DNA from: Aquificota bacterium | Lineage (GTDB): Bacteria > Aquificota > Aquificia > Aquificales > Aquificaceae | Direction of reading: 5' to 3' | Assembly (NCBI GenBank): GCA_030549905.1 | Contig: JAUQQK010000006.1 | Location: forward strand, 39,342 to 103,341 | DNA length: 64,000 nucleotides | Shown: one piece after another, positions 40,632 to 51,543 of the stretch | How positions within the stretch are numbered: the stretch's first letter is position 1 | Layout: every line of letters starts with the position of its first letter | Translations under genes and position numbers: made by a program | The notes under the pieces: model-generated | Database searches by the model: none | Told to the model about the DNA's origin: nothing | The model's input: the letters and a program-made list of their open reading frames with translations, nothing else

Positions 40632-41115
40632 GACCACAAGGGAAGAGCATATAAGACCTAAGGAAGACTTTTCAAGCCTTCTTCAGGAGCAGTTAAGCTC
40701 CTTAGAGCCTGTAAAGACCCGTAGATGGCAGGAGCCTGTTGATGCAAGAATTCAGGCAAAGGTGGAGGAGGTTTCTCAGAAGTATGGCATTCCAAAGGAG
40801 CTTATATTGGCGATTATCTCCGTGGAAAGTGGTTTTAACCCAAGGGCATACAACAAAAACAAAGACGGCACGGAAGACAGGGGTCTCATGCAGGTAAATT
40901 ATCAGCATAACATAAGGCTCATGAAGGAGTATGGGATAGAGGACCCAAATCAGCTCTTTGATATAGAAACAAACATAGAGCTTGGAGCAAGGATACTGTA
41001 TGAAAACTTCAAAAGGTTTGGAAACTGGGTAATGGCGGTAAAAGCTTACAATGGGCTGAAGGCGGACAACTGGGACTATGTACGGAAAGTTTTTGAAAAA
41101 ACTGGTATGAGGTAA
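40600..41115 (+). CDS. Lytic transglycosylase (SLT domain)
   Basis: ILAIISVESGFNPRAYNKNKDGTEDRGLMQVN. Confidence 0.85.
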   Translation: MRIEDFRLTLKTTREEHIRPKEDFSSLLQEQLSSLEPVKTRRWQEPVDARIQAKVEEVSQKYGIPKELILAIISVESGFNPRAYNKNKDGTEDRGLMQVNYQHNIRLMKEYGIEDPNQLFDIETNIELGARILYENFKRFGNWVMAVKAYNGLKADNWDYVRKVFEKTGMR

Positions 41116-41118
41116 GCC

Positions 41119-41478
41119 ATGAGGATATCAGAGCTTGAAGAAAGGCAAAAGGAGTTTTTAAAAAGGGTCTTTGAGCTAAAAGAGCTTCCTGAAGGGCTGG
41201 ACTTAGAGGAGTTTTTAGCATCAAGGGGTTGCAGGCTTTATGAGTGTCTGTCCTGCGGAAGGCTGATATTTCATGATAATTATGAGTTCTGGAACTTGAG
41301 CGAGTGCTGTGATGACAACTCAAAGCTGGTGGAGGGTGGGCTTTTATGTGAGCTTTGCTACTCAAGGACTCCTGAAAACTTAAAGCACTGGATATTTTTC
41401 AAGCCTACCTATTACAAGGAAGTGGAGTTTAATTTAAAATTTTCCAATGCCCCAGATAAAGGACATAGAGGAAGTTAA
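41119..41478 (+). CDS. Cys-rich (putative zinc-binding) hypothetical protein
   Basis: CLSCGRLIF and CELC pairs; operon-like position. Confidence 0.6.
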   Translation: MRISELEERQKEFLKRVFELKELPEGLDLEEFLASRGCRLYECLSCGRLIFHDNYEFWNLSECCDDNSKLVEGGLLCELCYSRTPENLKHWIFFKPTYYKEVEFNLKFSNAPDKGHRGS

Positions 41479-41887
41479 AGCCTTCATAAGGCAAACTTCT
41501 GAAAAGTCTGCCGTCTATGTGGGGTGCGATTCAAGGCAGGTAAGAGACTATACGGTTTTTGTCTCTGTGGTGGTGGTGCATATAGATTCCTGCAGGGGTG
41601 CGAGGATATTCTGGAAGGTGGATAGGGTAAGGAGAATAAGGTCTCTAAGGCAGAGGCTTTTGGAGGAGGTTTCAAGGGCTGTCTTCCTGGCTCTGGAAAT
41701 ATCGGAGGTGGTGGGTAAAAGACCCTTTGAGGTGCATCTTGACATAAACCCAAACCCCCAGCATAACTCCAGCCTTATACTGAAAGAAGCCATAGGGTAT
41801 GTGCTGGCTCAGGGTCTAAAGCCGGTGGTAAAGCCCCACTCTATAGCCGCCACTACGGTGGCAGACTACATTACCAGCAAATACTAA
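41447..41887 (+). CDS. RNase H-like YkuK family (DUF458)
   Basis: VYVGCDSRQ, HLDINPNPQHNSSLILKEAIGYVLAQG, KPHSIAATTVADYI. Confidence 0.8.
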   Translation: MPQIKDIEEVKAFIRQTSEKSAVYVGCDSRQVRDYTVFVSVVVVHIDSCRGARIFWKVDRVRRIRSLRQRLLEEVSRAVFLALEISEVVGKRPFEVHLDINPNPQHNSSLILKEAIGYVLAQGLKPVVKPHSIAATTVADYITSKY

Positions 41888-42726
41888 AAGCTATACTCAC
41901 CAGATATGAGCTTGTTTAGGAAGCTCTCTGGCAGGAAGGCGTGCCTGTGCATGTCTGCAGAGTAGAGCTTTGTCTGAGCCTTTACCTCTCTTGATGGCTC
42001 TCTGACAGGATGTTTCTTTGAGCCTATGGACATGGTCCACCAGTAGCCTGCATAACCCGGAATCACTGCCGTGTATAAATCCACTATGGGGAAGACCTTC
42101 CTGAGAGCCTTCTGCACCCTGCGGACTATCTCTAAGTGGTAGTGTATGGATTCGGTCTGACCTACATATATGCCATCCTCCTTCAAAGCCCTGAAGACAT
42201 ACCTGAAGAACTCTTCCGTGGTGAGCACATGGGCAAAGCCCACGGGGTCGGTGGAATCCACTATTATTACATCAAACTCCTTCTCGTAGTCCTGTATGTA
42301 TTTGTATCCGTCCTCGTTCAGCACTATAGCCCTCGGGTCTTCAAAGGCTACCGCCATGGTGGGAAGGAAACGCCTGGAAACCTCTATAACCTCTTTGTCT
42401 ATATCCACTAACACGGCCCTCTTCACTTCCGGGTGTTTGAGAACCTCTCTCAGCACTCCACCGTCTCCACCTCCTATTATGAGCACGTTCTCGGGGTTTG
42501 GGTGAGCATAAAGGGGCACATGTGCCATGAATTCGTGGTATATGAACTCATACCGCTCATCGCACTGAGCCACGCCGTCCAGCACCAGTATCCTTCCAAA
42601 GTGGGGCGATTCCACCACCATTATCTCCTGGTATTCGCTCTTGCCGTGATAGAGCACGTTGGTGATGGGGTAGCAGTGTCTGATGGGTGCGTAAGGGTCT
42701 CTTTCCATGAAGAAGGTGTCCGTCAT
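41884..42726 (-). CDS. speE: Spermidine synthase family aminopropyltransferase
   Basis: LVLDGVAQCDERYEFIYHEF, VLIIGGGDGGVLREVLKH, VIIVDSTDPVG. Confidence 0.94.
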   Translation of the reverse strand: MTDTFFMERDPYAPIRHCYPITNVLYHGKSEYQEIMVVESPHFGRILVLDGVAQCDERYEFIYHEFMAHVPLYAHPNPENVLIIGGGDGGVLREVLKHPEVKRAVLVDIDKEVIEVSRRFLPTMAVAFEDPRAIVLNEDGYKYIQDYEKEFDVIIVDSTDPVGFAHVLTTEEFFRYVFRALKEDGIYVGQTESIHYHLEIVRRVQKALRKVFPIVDLYTAVIPGYAGYWWTMSIGSKKHPVREPSREVKAQTKLYSADMHRHAFLPESFLNKLISGEYSF

Positions 42727-43472
42727 CTCTGCTCACCTCTTGCCTTTTGCCATGTATTATACAACAAAAGGACCTTCTCTACGCTTAGGCTTTCCACCCT
42801 TGCCATGGGGTCTATGCCCGCTTCAAGGAGCAGGCTTTCTGACAGTTTGTTTTTAAGAGCCTTTCTCTTTAAGGCATAAAGAGAGGTCAAAAACCTCTTG
42901 TATTCTTTAAGGTCAAGCTCAGGAACTTCCTTCTTCCTTTTTAGCCTTATAAGTCCTGACTGCACCTTAGGTGGTGGCATAAAAAACCTTGCGGGTAGGC
43001 TCATAAGATACTCTACGCTGTAAAAGGTCTGCAAAAAGGCAGAAAGCCAGCCGGCACCCTTTTGAAGCTTTTGAGCCACCTCCTTCTGAAGCATGTATAT
43101 GGCCACGGGCACGCATCTGTGGTGAAAGACCGTGTTTTCCACTATAAGACTTGCCACGTTGTAGGGAAGGTTTCCAAAAACTTTTAGGTTTTCACCGAGG
43201 GAGCAAAGGTCAAACTTGCTCGCATCCGCCTGATGGATAAAAACCCTGCTGTCCTTTATTTCTTCTCTTAACCTTTCTATCATCTGCGGGTCTATTTCAA
43301 TAAGGTGTAGTTCCTTAAAGGGGTATTTTAGCACTTCTTTGGTCAGGTTTCCCGTGCCGGGACCGATTTCCACAAGCAGGTCGCTCTCCTGAGGACTTAT
43401 GAACTCCACTATCTTTGAAAGAACCCCCTTTGCCACAAGAAGGTGCTGACCAAGCTCTTTTTTTAAGGGCAT
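42723..43472 (-). CDS. rsmA: 16S rRNA dimethyladenosine transferase
   Basis: KKELGQHLL, VEIGPGTGNLTKEVL, VFGNLPYNVAS. Confidence 0.94.
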   Translation of the reverse strand: MPLKKELGQHLLVAKGVLSKIVEFISPQESDLLVEIGPGTGNLTKEVLKYPFKELHLIEIDPQMIERLREEIKDSRVFIHQADASKFDLCSLGENLKVFGNLPYNVASLIVENTVFHHRCVPVAIYMLQKEVAQKLQKGAGWLSAFLQTFYSVEYLMSLPARFFMPPPKVQSGLIRLKRKKEVPELDLKEYKRFLTSLYALKRKALKNKLSESLLLEAGIDPMARVESLSVEKVLLLYNTWQKARGEQR

Positions 43473-43490
43473 GGAGTATAATTTTAGGCT

Positions 43491-44153
43491 ATGTTTCTGT
43501 TCCTGCTTCCTTACAGCAAACGTCAGTCAAGGCTAAACATGAAAAACTGCACAGGAGAGAGGTTCAGCCTTGCGGAGCTGGAGCCCTTAGCAAGGGCTGT
43601 GGAAAGGGTTTTTCTTTCAAACTCGGAGCTGTCGCCCCTTTACAGAAGGTTTAAAAGCCTCTTCTGGGAAAACCTTGAGTTCTGGGTCTTTCCGCCACCG
43701 GTGGCAAAGTATGTAGAAGAACACTCATGGGTCCTGTCGCCCGTCTATGGTCTTGTAAAGCCCACCGCCTGCCTTCCTTATATGCCCGTGGGCTGGGAAG
43801 AGCTTTATGAGGGGGAAAGACTAAAAGACTTCTGGAAGAGGCATCTTAGGAACCTTTCAGAAAAACTCTTCAAGGATAAGGTTCTGGTGCCTTTTGTGGG
43901 AAAGGTTGAGCTTTCCCTTTTTGACCTGAAAAAAGCGGAAACAATCATAAGGTTTGAATACTACAGGAAAGACCAGAAGGTTAAAAACCCTTCAAGGTAC
44001 TACGCTTACACGCTTCGCTACATGGCAGAAAGGGGCATAAGCCTTCAAGAGCTTGAAAGGATAAACTTCTATGACTACAGGGTGGAGAAGGTTGTTCAAA
44101 GGGGAAGAACTGTTAAGGTGGTCATGAGGTCGGAGGGCAGGTATGAGGTCTGA
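43491..44153 (+). CDS. YaaA/DUF328-like protein
   Basis: FLLPYSKRQ, VLSPVYGLVKPTACLPYMPVGW. Confidence 0.55.
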   Translation: MFLFLLPYSKRQSRLNMKNCTGERFSLAELEPLARAVERVFLSNSELSPLYRRFKSLFWENLEFWVFPPPVAKYVEEHSWVLSPVYGLVKPTACLPYMPVGWEELYEGERLKDFWKRHLRNLSEKLFKDKVLVPFVGKVELSLFDLKKAETIIRFEYYRKDQKVKNPSRYYAYTLRYMAERGISLQELERINFYDYRVEKVVQRGRTVKVVMRSEGRYEV

Positions 44154-45096
44154 CATGATTTCTATAGTTATACCCGCCTACAACGAGGAGGAAAACATAC
44201 CCATACTCTATGAAAAGCTAAGGAGTGTGTTAGAGGGGCTTGGAAGGGAGTATGAGGTCATATTTGTAGATGATGGCTCCACCGACAGTACCTGGGAGAA
44301 ACTCAAAGAAATTGCTCAGAGGGATAAGAAGGTTAAACTGATACGTTTTAGAAGGAACTACGGACAGACCGCCGCCATGTATGCGGGCTTTCAGCACGCA
44401 AAGGGGGAGGTAATAATCACCATGGATGCTGACCTTCAGAACGACCCGGAGGACATTCCAAGACTTCTTCAGGAGCTTGACAAGGGCTACGATATAGTAA
44501 GCGGCTGGAGGAAGGACAGGAAGGACCCCTTCCTTTCAAGGAGGCTACCCTCCATGATAGCCAACTGGGTCATATCAAAGGCGACAGGGGTGGAGCTTCA
44601 TGACTATGGATGCACCCTCAAGGCTTACAGGGCGGACATAATAAAGAGGTTAGAGCTTTACGGAGACATGCACAGGTTTCTTCCAGCCCTGACAAAAAGG
44701 CTTGGAGCAAAGATAACAGAACTGCCTGTAAAACATCACCCGAGAATATACGGGAGGTCCAAATATGGCATAGGCAGGACAATAAGGGTCATACTGGACA
44801 TATTTCTTGTGAAATTTTTGAACGAATACATAAACAAGCCCATGTATGTGTTTGGCACTGCAGGTTTTCTTCTTCTTAGTCTTGGTCTTGCTTTGCTCTT
44901 CTACCTTGTTTTTATAAAACTTTTCCTTGATGAAGACATAGGAAGAAGACCCCTCCTGATACTTAGCGTCCTCTTTACACTTGCTGGTATACAGTTCATA
45001 TCTACTGGCATCATAGCGGAGCTTTTAGTAAGAGTTTATTACAGGACAAGAGAAGACAAACCCTTTATGATAGAAGAGAAGGTAAACATTGAATAA
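44143..45096 (+). CDS. Family 2 glycosyltransferase (polyprenyl-phosphate sugar transferase type)
   Basis: SIVIPAYNEEENIP, FVDDGSTDSTWE, MDADLQNDPEDIP, two C-terminal TM helices. Confidence 0.92.
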   Translation: MRSDMISIVIPAYNEEENIPILYEKLRSVLEGLGREYEVIFVDDGSTDSTWEKLKEIAQRDKKVKLIRFRRNYGQTAAMYAGFQHAKGEVIITMDADLQNDPEDIPRLLQELDKGYDIVSGWRKDRKDPFLSRRLPSMIANWVISKATGVELHDYGCTLKAYRADIIKRLELYGDMHRFLPALTKRLGAKITELPVKHHPRIYGRSKYGIGRTIRVILDIFLVKFLNEYINKPMYVFGTAGFLLLSLGLALLFYLVFIKLFLDEDIGRRPLLILSVLFTLAGIQFISTGIIAELLVRVYYRTREDKPFMIEEKVNIE

Positions 45097-45151
45097 AAAA
45101 GGTATGACTAATGGCATTGCCCTTATTTCCTCCACAACATAAAATCTATGC

Positions 45152-46066
45152 ATGAGTATGAAAAACATAGACCTTGACCTCAGGCTTGTGGAGCTTTTCT
45201 GCTGTGTGTATGAAAAGGGAAGCATAGCGGAAAGCTCAAACTGTCTTCATCTTTCCCAATCTACCATTAGCTTCCACCTGCATCAGCTTGAAAAGTCTAT
45301 AGGTCTTAAGCTCTTTTACAAGAAGGGAAGGAAACTATACCCTACGAGCAATGCCCACATGCTGTATCCTTACGCAAAGAAACTCTTAGAGCTTAAGCTG
45401 TCCATGCTTGAAGAAATAAGGCTAATGACTGGCACCTATAAGGGCTACATAAAAATAGGTGCAAGCTCCATACCCGGCACATACCTTCTGCCAGAGTTTG
45501 TGAGCCAGTATCTGGAAAGGAATCCAAACACACATATAGAGCTTCTTGTGGAGGACTCGGGCTTGGTGCTGAAAAGGGTGCAGTCGGGTGATGTGGATTT
45601 AGGGTTTGTGGGTTTTAATTATTCAGAAACGGACTTGGAGGTTGTAGAGGTATGGGATGATAGGGTGGTGTTTGTTGGTGGTAAGGGTATAAAGGAGAAC
45701 CTTACCCTTGAAGAGCTTGTAAAACTGCCCTTTATTTTAAGAGAACCAGCCTCCGGCACAAGACGCTTTATGGAGGAATATCTAAAGTCCTACCGCATTA
45801 GCCCGAGAAGTCTTAATATAATAATGACGGTCAATAAGAACGAAGTTCTTCTTGATGTGCTGAGAAGGGTCAGAGCGGTTTCTTTTGTATCTTCAAGGCT
45901 TTTAGAGAGAGAAGGGCAAAAGGGAATAAAGCCTCTAAAAATAAAAGACTTTGACCCACCTATCAGGAAGTTCTATCTGATATACAGCAGGGAAAGACCA
46001 CAAAGCCCGGCGGTAAGGAACTTTCTTCAGGAGGTTTATAAAAATCTTCAAAAGGTAAGCCTTTAG
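45152..46066 (+). CDS. LysR-family transcriptional regulator
   Basis: N-terminal LysR HTH ([38 protein letters not shown]). Confidence 0.92.
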   Translation: MSMKNIDLDLRLVELFCCVYEKGSIAESSNCLHLSQSTISFHLHQLEKSIGLKLFYKKGRKLYPTSNAHMLYPYAKKLLELKLSMLEEIRLMTGTYKGYIKIGASSIPGTYLLPEFVSQYLERNPNTHIELLVEDSGLVLKRVQSGDVDLGFVGFNYSETDLEVVEVWDDRVVFVGGKGIKENLTLEELVKLPFILREPASGTRRFMEEYLKSYRISPRSLNIIMTVNKNEVLLDVLRRVRAVSFVSSRLLEREGQKGIKPLKIKDFDPPIRKFYLIYSRERPQSPAVRNFLQEVYKNLQKVSL

Positions 46067-46896
46067 ACCTCCGCACCTTCTAAAATCTTGTCGCATCCAC
46101 AGGTGCGCTCCTGAGGTAGCTGGGCTATAAACTTCCTTATAACCTCCTTTATCTCCTCCTCCTTCTGTTTCATAAGATTTATAACCTCCTCACTGGTGAG
46201 CCTGTAGCCTGCAATACCTGCCGCCGGGTTTGCCACCACACACAGGCTTGCATAACACATGGTTAACTCCCTTGCCAGAACCACCTCAGGATAGCCCGTC
46301 ATACCCACCACATCACCACCCAGTCTTTCTATAGCCCTTATCTCCGCCGGCGTTTCAAACCTTGGACCTTCTGTGCAGGCGTAGGTGCCAGAAGGATGAT
46401 AAGGAAGCTTTAGCTCCTCAAGTACCTCTACAAGCACACTCTTCATTTGAGGGCAGTATAGCTGGCTTGAGTCTATATGAACCACCTTACCCTCTCGCAG
46501 GAGCTTCGCAGGTTTGTCCTCTCCGCAGACAGGAATGGAATAAACCCCCTCGTAGTAAGTGTCCTTTCTTCCCTTTGTAAAATCCAGAAGGTCCTCTACC
46601 ACCACAAAATCTCCGGGCTTGAAGAGCCTGTTTATTGAGCCTACCGCAGAAATGCCCAAAACCCTATTTACTCCAAGCTCTCTAAAAGCCCAAAGGTTTG
46701 CCCTGTAAGGCACCAAGTGAGGTGGGTATTTATGACCCTTTCCATGCCTTGAAAGGAAACATACCTCTTTGCCTTCCAGCCTTCCAACCACCACCTCCGA
46801 AGAAGGCTCGCCGAAGGGCGTTCTTATGAAAGCTCTTTCCACCACCTCAAGACCTTCCAGCTCGTAAAGACCGCTACCGCCTACAATACCAATCAT
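46063..46896 (-). CDS. S-methyl-5'-thioadenosine phosphorylase family
   Basis: [60 protein letters not shown]. Confidence 0.93.
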   Translation of the reverse strand: MIGIVGGSGLYELEGLEVVERAFIRTPFGEPSSEVVVGRLEGKEVCFLSRHGKGHKYPPHLVPYRANLWAFRELGVNRVLGISAVGSINRLFKPGDFVVVEDLLDFTKGRKDTYYEGVYSIPVCGEDKPAKLLREGKVVHIDSSQLYCPQMKSVLVEVLEELKLPYHPSGTYACTEGPRFETPAEIRAIERLGGDVVGMTGYPEVVLARELTMCYASLCVVANPAAGIAGYRLTSEEVINLMKQKEEEIKEVIRKFIAQLPQERTCGCDKILEGAEV

Positions 46897-47510
46897 AGCT
46901 CCCTTGAAGGACAGAGGTCATAGAGGGGGCATTCATGATGCTTTGGTTTCTGGGCGGTGCATATGTACCTGCCAAGCAAGATAAGAAGGTTTGAAAACTT
47001 TCCCCAAAGCTCTTGAGGAACCTGCCTCATAAGGTCCTGCTCAATCTTCTCGGGCTTTGTTTCCCTTGTAAGCCCAAGCCTCTGGCTCACCCTCGCCACA
47101 TGCGTATCCACTGCAATGCCTTCATTCTTGCCAAAGGCGTTATAAAGAATTATGTTTGCACTCTTTCTTCCTATGCCTGGAAGGCTTGTAAGCTCTTCCA
47201 TGGTGTCGGGCACCCTTCCACCGAACTCTTCCATGATTTTCTGACAGGCAGACTTTATAAACTTTGCCTTATTTCTGTAATAGTTAATAGAGCTTATATC
47301 CCCTTCAAGCTCCTCAAGAGGAACCTTGAGATAGTCTTCACAGCTTCTGTATTTTTTGAAAAGCTTTTCTGTGACTTCATTCACCTTCCTGTCGGTGGTC
47401 TGCGCTGCAAGTATAACTGCCACAAGCAATTCTAGGGGGCTTGAAAAGTTTAGCTCAAGCTTATCTGGAAAAACCTTTTCAAGTCTATCCACTATGAGCT
47501 TTGCGTCCAT
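46893..47510 (-). CDS. nth: Endonuclease III
   Basis: [48 protein letters not shown]6CX2CX5C-like cluster. Confidence 0.95.
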   Translation of the reverse strand: MDAKLIVDRLEKVFPDKLELNFSSPLELLVAVILAAQTTDRKVNEVTEKLFKKYRSCEDYLKVPLEELEGDISSINYYRNKAKFIKSACQKIMEEFGGRVPDTMEELTSLPGIGRKSANIILYNAFGKNEGIAVDTHVARVSQRLGLTRETKPEKIEQDLMRQVPQELWGKFSNLLILLGRYICTAQKPKHHECPLYDLCPSREL

Positions 47511-47526
47511 ATGGTAAAATTTTAAC

Positions 47527-48273
47527 ATGGGCTGGGAGGGTTATGTGGCTTTAGGCTTTGCGGTCATATTTTTGAGCATAGCACTTTCTATAAAAAGCGG
47601 TATAGTGAGGGGGCTATCACTGTTATATTCTGTTGCCTTCCTTCTCTTTGCGGGTGGTGACTATGTGGGCCAGTATTCAAAACCTGCCTCCTACATGCTT
47701 TATCTTCTTTCTCTGAGCTTCTTTGCCATAACCTTCTTTTACAACTACCGCTTTAGACACCTTTCAAGAAAGGCTTCTCTCAAAGAATACATAGACCCTC
47801 TGGCGGGCACGGGCAACAGGCTCTACTTTGAGGAGGTGGTAAAGGCGGAAGTGGAAAGTATGGAAAGGCTCGGCATAAGGTATGCGGTAATCTTTATAGA
47901 CCTTGACAATCTAAAGGCTATAAACGACACATACGGGCATGAGAGGGGCGATGAATACATAAGGCTTACGGGAAAGGTCATAAAGGAGAACCTAAGAATA
48001 GACGACATGGTGGCAAGGTATGGCGGCGATGAGTTTGTGGTGATATGCTCCATAAGGTCCTGCGGTGAAGTACTTTCTATAGTTGGAAGGTTAGAGGAAG
48101 GTCTGGAAGGTCTGAGAGGGGAAACAAGCATGGATTATTCCTTCTCTCTGGGCTTTGCCTGCTATCCGGATGAGGGCAGGAGCTTTGAGGAAGTTTTGAG
48201 CCTTGCGGATAAACGCATGTATAATAATAAGCTCAAAAAGAGGAATGCAAAAACAAATAGCCCTTCTGTATAG
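47527..48273 (+). CDS. Membrane diguanylate cyclase (GGDEF)
   Basis: N-terminal TM helices; DPLAGTGNRLYFEE, RYGGDEFVVIC. Confidence 0.9.
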   Translation: MGWEGYVALGFAVIFLSIALSIKSGIVRGLSLLYSVAFLLFAGGDYVGQYSKPASYMLYLLSLSFFAITFFYNYRFRHLSRKASLKEYIDPLAGTGNRLYFEEVVKAEVESMERLGIRYAVIFIDLDNLKAINDTYGHERGDEYIRLTGKVIKENLRIDDMVARYGGDEFVVICSIRSCGEVLSIVGRLEEGLEGLRGETSMDYSFSLGFACYPDEGRSFEEVLSLADKRMYNNKLKKRNAKTNSPSV

Positions 48274-49261
48274 CCCTGACCCTGAAGGGATAGAAAAGGT
48301 TTTTATAGACAATTCCATAAGCTATAGAAGGCTGGGCAACGTTTTTCTCCTGCAGTGGGAAGAGTTCTTGTCGGTGCTATCCGAGCTAAAGGAAGAACTT
48401 TTAAGAGACGTAAGAATTTCTTTTGCAAAACCAGAAGAACTTAAAGACCCCAACAAGCTTTTAGAAATAGGCTTCAGAGCAAGGACTTTAGACCAGTTAT
48501 CGGAGGAAGAGCTCTTTAAAAACCTCTCAAAGATACTTGGAACAGCTCAGAGCTATTTTCATGCGATAGTGTGCGCAAAGAGTATGAAGATTTATGGCTT
48601 TGAAGCTCTATGCAGGTCTCAGGTACCTGTCTTTAAGCTCTTTAATGTAAGCAATAGAATAGCTCTTCTCGTGGATAACTTCTGCAGGGAAAGGGCTATA
48701 TATGAATTCAAAAGAAGGTTCTTGAGGACAGACTATAAGCTTTTCCTAAACTTCCATCCTAAGTTCCTGAAAAACCCCCTTGAAAACGCAGGAGACCTTA
48801 TATCCCTTCTACACTTCATGGAGGTCTCACCCTCAAGGGTGGTGGTGGAGATAGACGAGTATGAGGGTATGGACCTAAACAGCCTCAAGATGCTCAGAAA
48901 CCTTCTGGAGGGGGAGGGGGTTCTGGTGGCTTTAGACGACGTGGGTGCTGGCTATGCAGGTTTATACCAGCTTACAGAGATAAAACCCCACATAGCCAAG
49001 CTGGATATGGAGCTGGTCAGAAGAATAGACAAGAACCCCATGAAACAGAGCATAGTAAAGGCTCTTATAAGCGCCTGCAAGGATGTGGGTATAATGGTTC
49101 TAGCTGAAGGCGTAGAAAGAGAGGAGGAGCTTAAATTCTTTCTTGAGGCAGGTGTGGGCCTTTTTCAGGGCTTTCTCTTTGCCAGACCTTCACCACATCC
49201 AAACACCTTAGAAATTGAAAAGCTGGCTTATAATTTATTGTCTACATACGCTCGGAGGTAA
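48245..49261 (+). CDS. EAL-domain c-di-GMP phosphodiesterase
   Basis: [64 protein letters not shown] at 48245. Confidence 0.88.
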   Translation: MQKQIALLYSPDPEGIEKVFIDNSISYRRLGNVFLLQWEEFLSVLSELKEELLRDVRISFAKPEELKDPNKLLEIGFRARTLDQLSEEELFKNLSKILGTAQSYFHAIVCAKSMKIYGFEALCRSQVPVFKLFNVSNRIALLVDNFCRERAIYEFKRRFLRTDYKLFLNFHPKFLKNPLENAGDLISLLHFMEVSPSRVVVEIDEYEGMDLNSLKMLRNLLEGEGVLVALDDVGAGYAGLYQLTEIKPHIAKLDMELVRRIDKNPMKQSIVKALISACKDVGIMVLAEGVEREEELKFFLEAGVGLFQGFLFARPSPHPNTLEIEKLAYNLLSTYARR

Positions 49262-49266
49262 TAGTC

Positions 49267-51543
49267 ATGAAAACCCTTGCTTATGGCTTTCCAAAGCTAG
49301 GAGAGAAAAGAGAGTTCAAAAGCCTCCTAGAAGGCTTCTGGAAGGGTAAGCTTTCTGAGGAGGAACTAATAAGGGGTATGCAGGCTCTTGAGGAGCAGAG
49401 GGCTTTAACATACAGCCAGCATGTGGAATACTTCCCTTCTGGAGAGCTTTCATACTACGACTTTATGTTAGATATGGCTATAACTCTTGGTGCTGTTCCC
49501 AAAAGGTTTGGCTCTTATGAGGGTCTTAGAACCTACTTTGAGATGGCTCGTGGTGGTCAGGCTTTGGAGATGACCAAATACTTCAACACCAACTACCACT
49601 ATCTTGTGCCGGAGCTTGAAGGCAAGGATTTTAAGCTTTTAGAAAACCTTCCCCTTAGGGACTATCAGTTTTTAAACTCAAAGGGCTACAGCCCGCTTCC
49701 AAGGCTCATAGGACCCTATACCTTCCTCAGGCTCTCAAAGATCTTGAAAAGAAAGGAGGAGGGTCCCTTCCCCCTGTATGAGCTTGCTAAATTGGAGGGT
49801 CAGGAGGAGTTTGAAGAGTATCTTAATGCGGTCTTCCCCGTGTATGAGGAGCTTCTAAGGAGCCTGTCTTCTGCGGGTGCCAGAAGGGTTCTGATTGAGG
49901 AGCCTGCTCTGTGCCTTGATATGCAGGAATGGGAGTGGGAGCTGGTACATGAAACTTACGGATGCCTTAGCAAGCATGCGAACATATGGCTGATAACCTA
50001 CTACGACAGCGTTTCTGACTACAGGAGGTTTGTGGAGCTTCCCGTAAAAGCCCTTGGGCTTGACCTTGTATCCAACAGGGAAAACCTTGAAAGCATACAG
50101 AAATACGGCTTTCCGGAGGACAAAACCCTTATAGCGGGCATAATAAACGGGAGGAACGTATGGAGGGCAAACCTTAAAGAAAAGCTTGAACTCCTTGAGG
50201 AACTATCAAGGTATGCAAAAGATATGCTTATATCCAACTCCTGCCCCCTCTTTCACCTGCCTGTGAGCCTTGAACCAGAGGATAGCCTTCCAGAGGGCCT
50301 GAAGGAAAGGCTTTCCTTTGCAAAGGAAAAATTGAAGGAATTAAAAAGCCTGAAGGAAGCCCTTGAAGGAAGAGAGGAAGCCCTCAAAGAGGTGGAGGAG
50401 TCTTCAAGGCTTTCTTCTCAAGCCTTTGCGGTAAAGGAAGAAGTTAGAAGAAGGGTGGCAAGCCTAACAGAGAAGGACTTTGAAAGAGAGATGCCTTATA
50501 AGGAGAGGGCAAGGCTTCAGCAGGAGCTTTTAAACCTTCCCTTACTTCCTACCACCACCATAGGCTCCTTCCCTCAGACGGAGGAGGTCAGAAGGGCAAG
50601 AAGTGCCTATACATCGGGCAAAATGTCTGAGCAGGAGTATAAGGAGTTTATAAGGAAACAGATAGAGCATGTGGTCCGTGTGCAGGAGGACATTGGTCTT
50701 GATGTGCTGGTGCATGGTGAGTTTGAAAGGACGGACATGGTAGAGTTTTTCGCTCAAAGGCTTGAAGGCATTGCCACCACAAGGCACGGCTGGGTCCTCT
50801 CTTACGGCTCAAGGGTCTATAGACCACCCATAATATACGGAGATGTTTACAGACCTGCCCCCATGACGGTGGAGGAGATTACCTACGCTCAGTCCCTTAC
50901 CCAAAAGCCCGTAAAGGGCATGCTAACGGGACCTGTCACCATACTCAACTGGAGCTATTACAGAGAAGACGTTCCAAAGCATGAGATAGCCTATCAGATA
51001 GCCCTTGCTTTGCTTGAAGAGGTAAAAGACTTAGAAAGGGCTGGAATAAGGGTCATTCAGATAGACGAGCCCGCCTTCAGAGAGGGGGCACCCCTCAAAA
51101 GAAGGGACTGGAAGGCATACTTTGACTGGGCGGTCAAAGCCTTCAGGCTCTGCTCAAAGGCAAGCCCCCAGACGCAGGTTCATACCCACATGTGCTACAG
51201 TGAGTTCAACGAGGTGCTTGAATACATATATCAGATGGACTTTGATGTTATATCCATAGAAGCCTCACGCAGTAAGGGTGAGATAATCTCAGCCTTTGAA
51301 AACTTTAAGGGCTGGGACAGGCATATAGGCATAGGCGTCTATGATATACACTCTCCTGCAGTTCCTACAAAGGCTCAGATAAGGGCTGTGTTAGAAAGGT
51401 CAATGAAGGTGCTTCCCGTGGAGCTTCTCTGGGTAAACCCGGACTGCGGTCTTAAGACAAGAAGGTGGGAGGAGGTGGTGCCCGCCCTGAAAAACATGGT
51501 GGAAACCGCAAAGGAGCTTCGTAAGGAGCTGGTAAAGGCATGA
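49267..51543 (+). CDS. metE: Cobalamin-independent methionine synthase
   Basis: N- and C-terminal MetE halves; [40 protein letters not shown]. Confidence 0.96.
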   Translation: MKTLAYGFPKLGEKREFKSLLEGFWKGKLSEEELIRGMQALEEQRALTYSQHVEYFPSGELSYYDFMLDMAITLGAVPKRFGSYEGLRTYFEMARGGQALEMTKYFNTNYHYLVPELEGKDFKLLENLPLRDYQFLNSKGYSPLPRLIGPYTFLRLSKILKRKEEGPFPLYELAKLEGQEEFEEYLNAVFPVYEELLRSLSSAGARRVLIEEPALCLDMQEWEWELVHETYGCLSKHANIWLITYYDSVSDYRRFVELPVKALGLDLVSNRENLESIQKYGFPEDKTLIAGIINGRNVWRANLKEKLELLEELSRYAKDMLISNSCPLFHLPVSLEPEDSLPEGLKERLSFAKEKLKELKSLKEALEGREEALKEVEESSRLSSQAFAVKEEVRRRVASLTEKDFEREMPYKERARLQQELLNLPLLPTTTIGSFPQTEEVRRARSAYTSGKMSEQEYKEFIRKQIEHVVRVQEDIGLDVLVHGEFERTDMVEFFAQRLEGIATTRHGWVLSYGSRVYRPPIIYGDVYRPAPMTVEEITYAQSLTQKPVKGMLTGPVTILNWSYYREDVPKHEIAYQIALALLEEVKDLERAGIRVIQIDEPAFREGAPLKRRDWKAYFDWAVKAFRLCSKASPQTQVHTHMCYSEFNEVLEYIYQMDFDVISIEASRSKGEIISAFENFKGWDRHIGIGVYDIHSPAVPTKAQIRAVLERSMKVLPVELLWVNPDCGLKTRRWEEVVPALKNMVETAKELRKELVKA

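Noticed and set aside
42433-42879. 148-aa plus-strand ORF
   Set aside because: Antisense to speE and rsmA, both with strong motifs.
45152-46066. LysR protein as regulator of CO2 fixation
   Set aside because: No carbon-fixation genes adjacent; assignment would be speculation.
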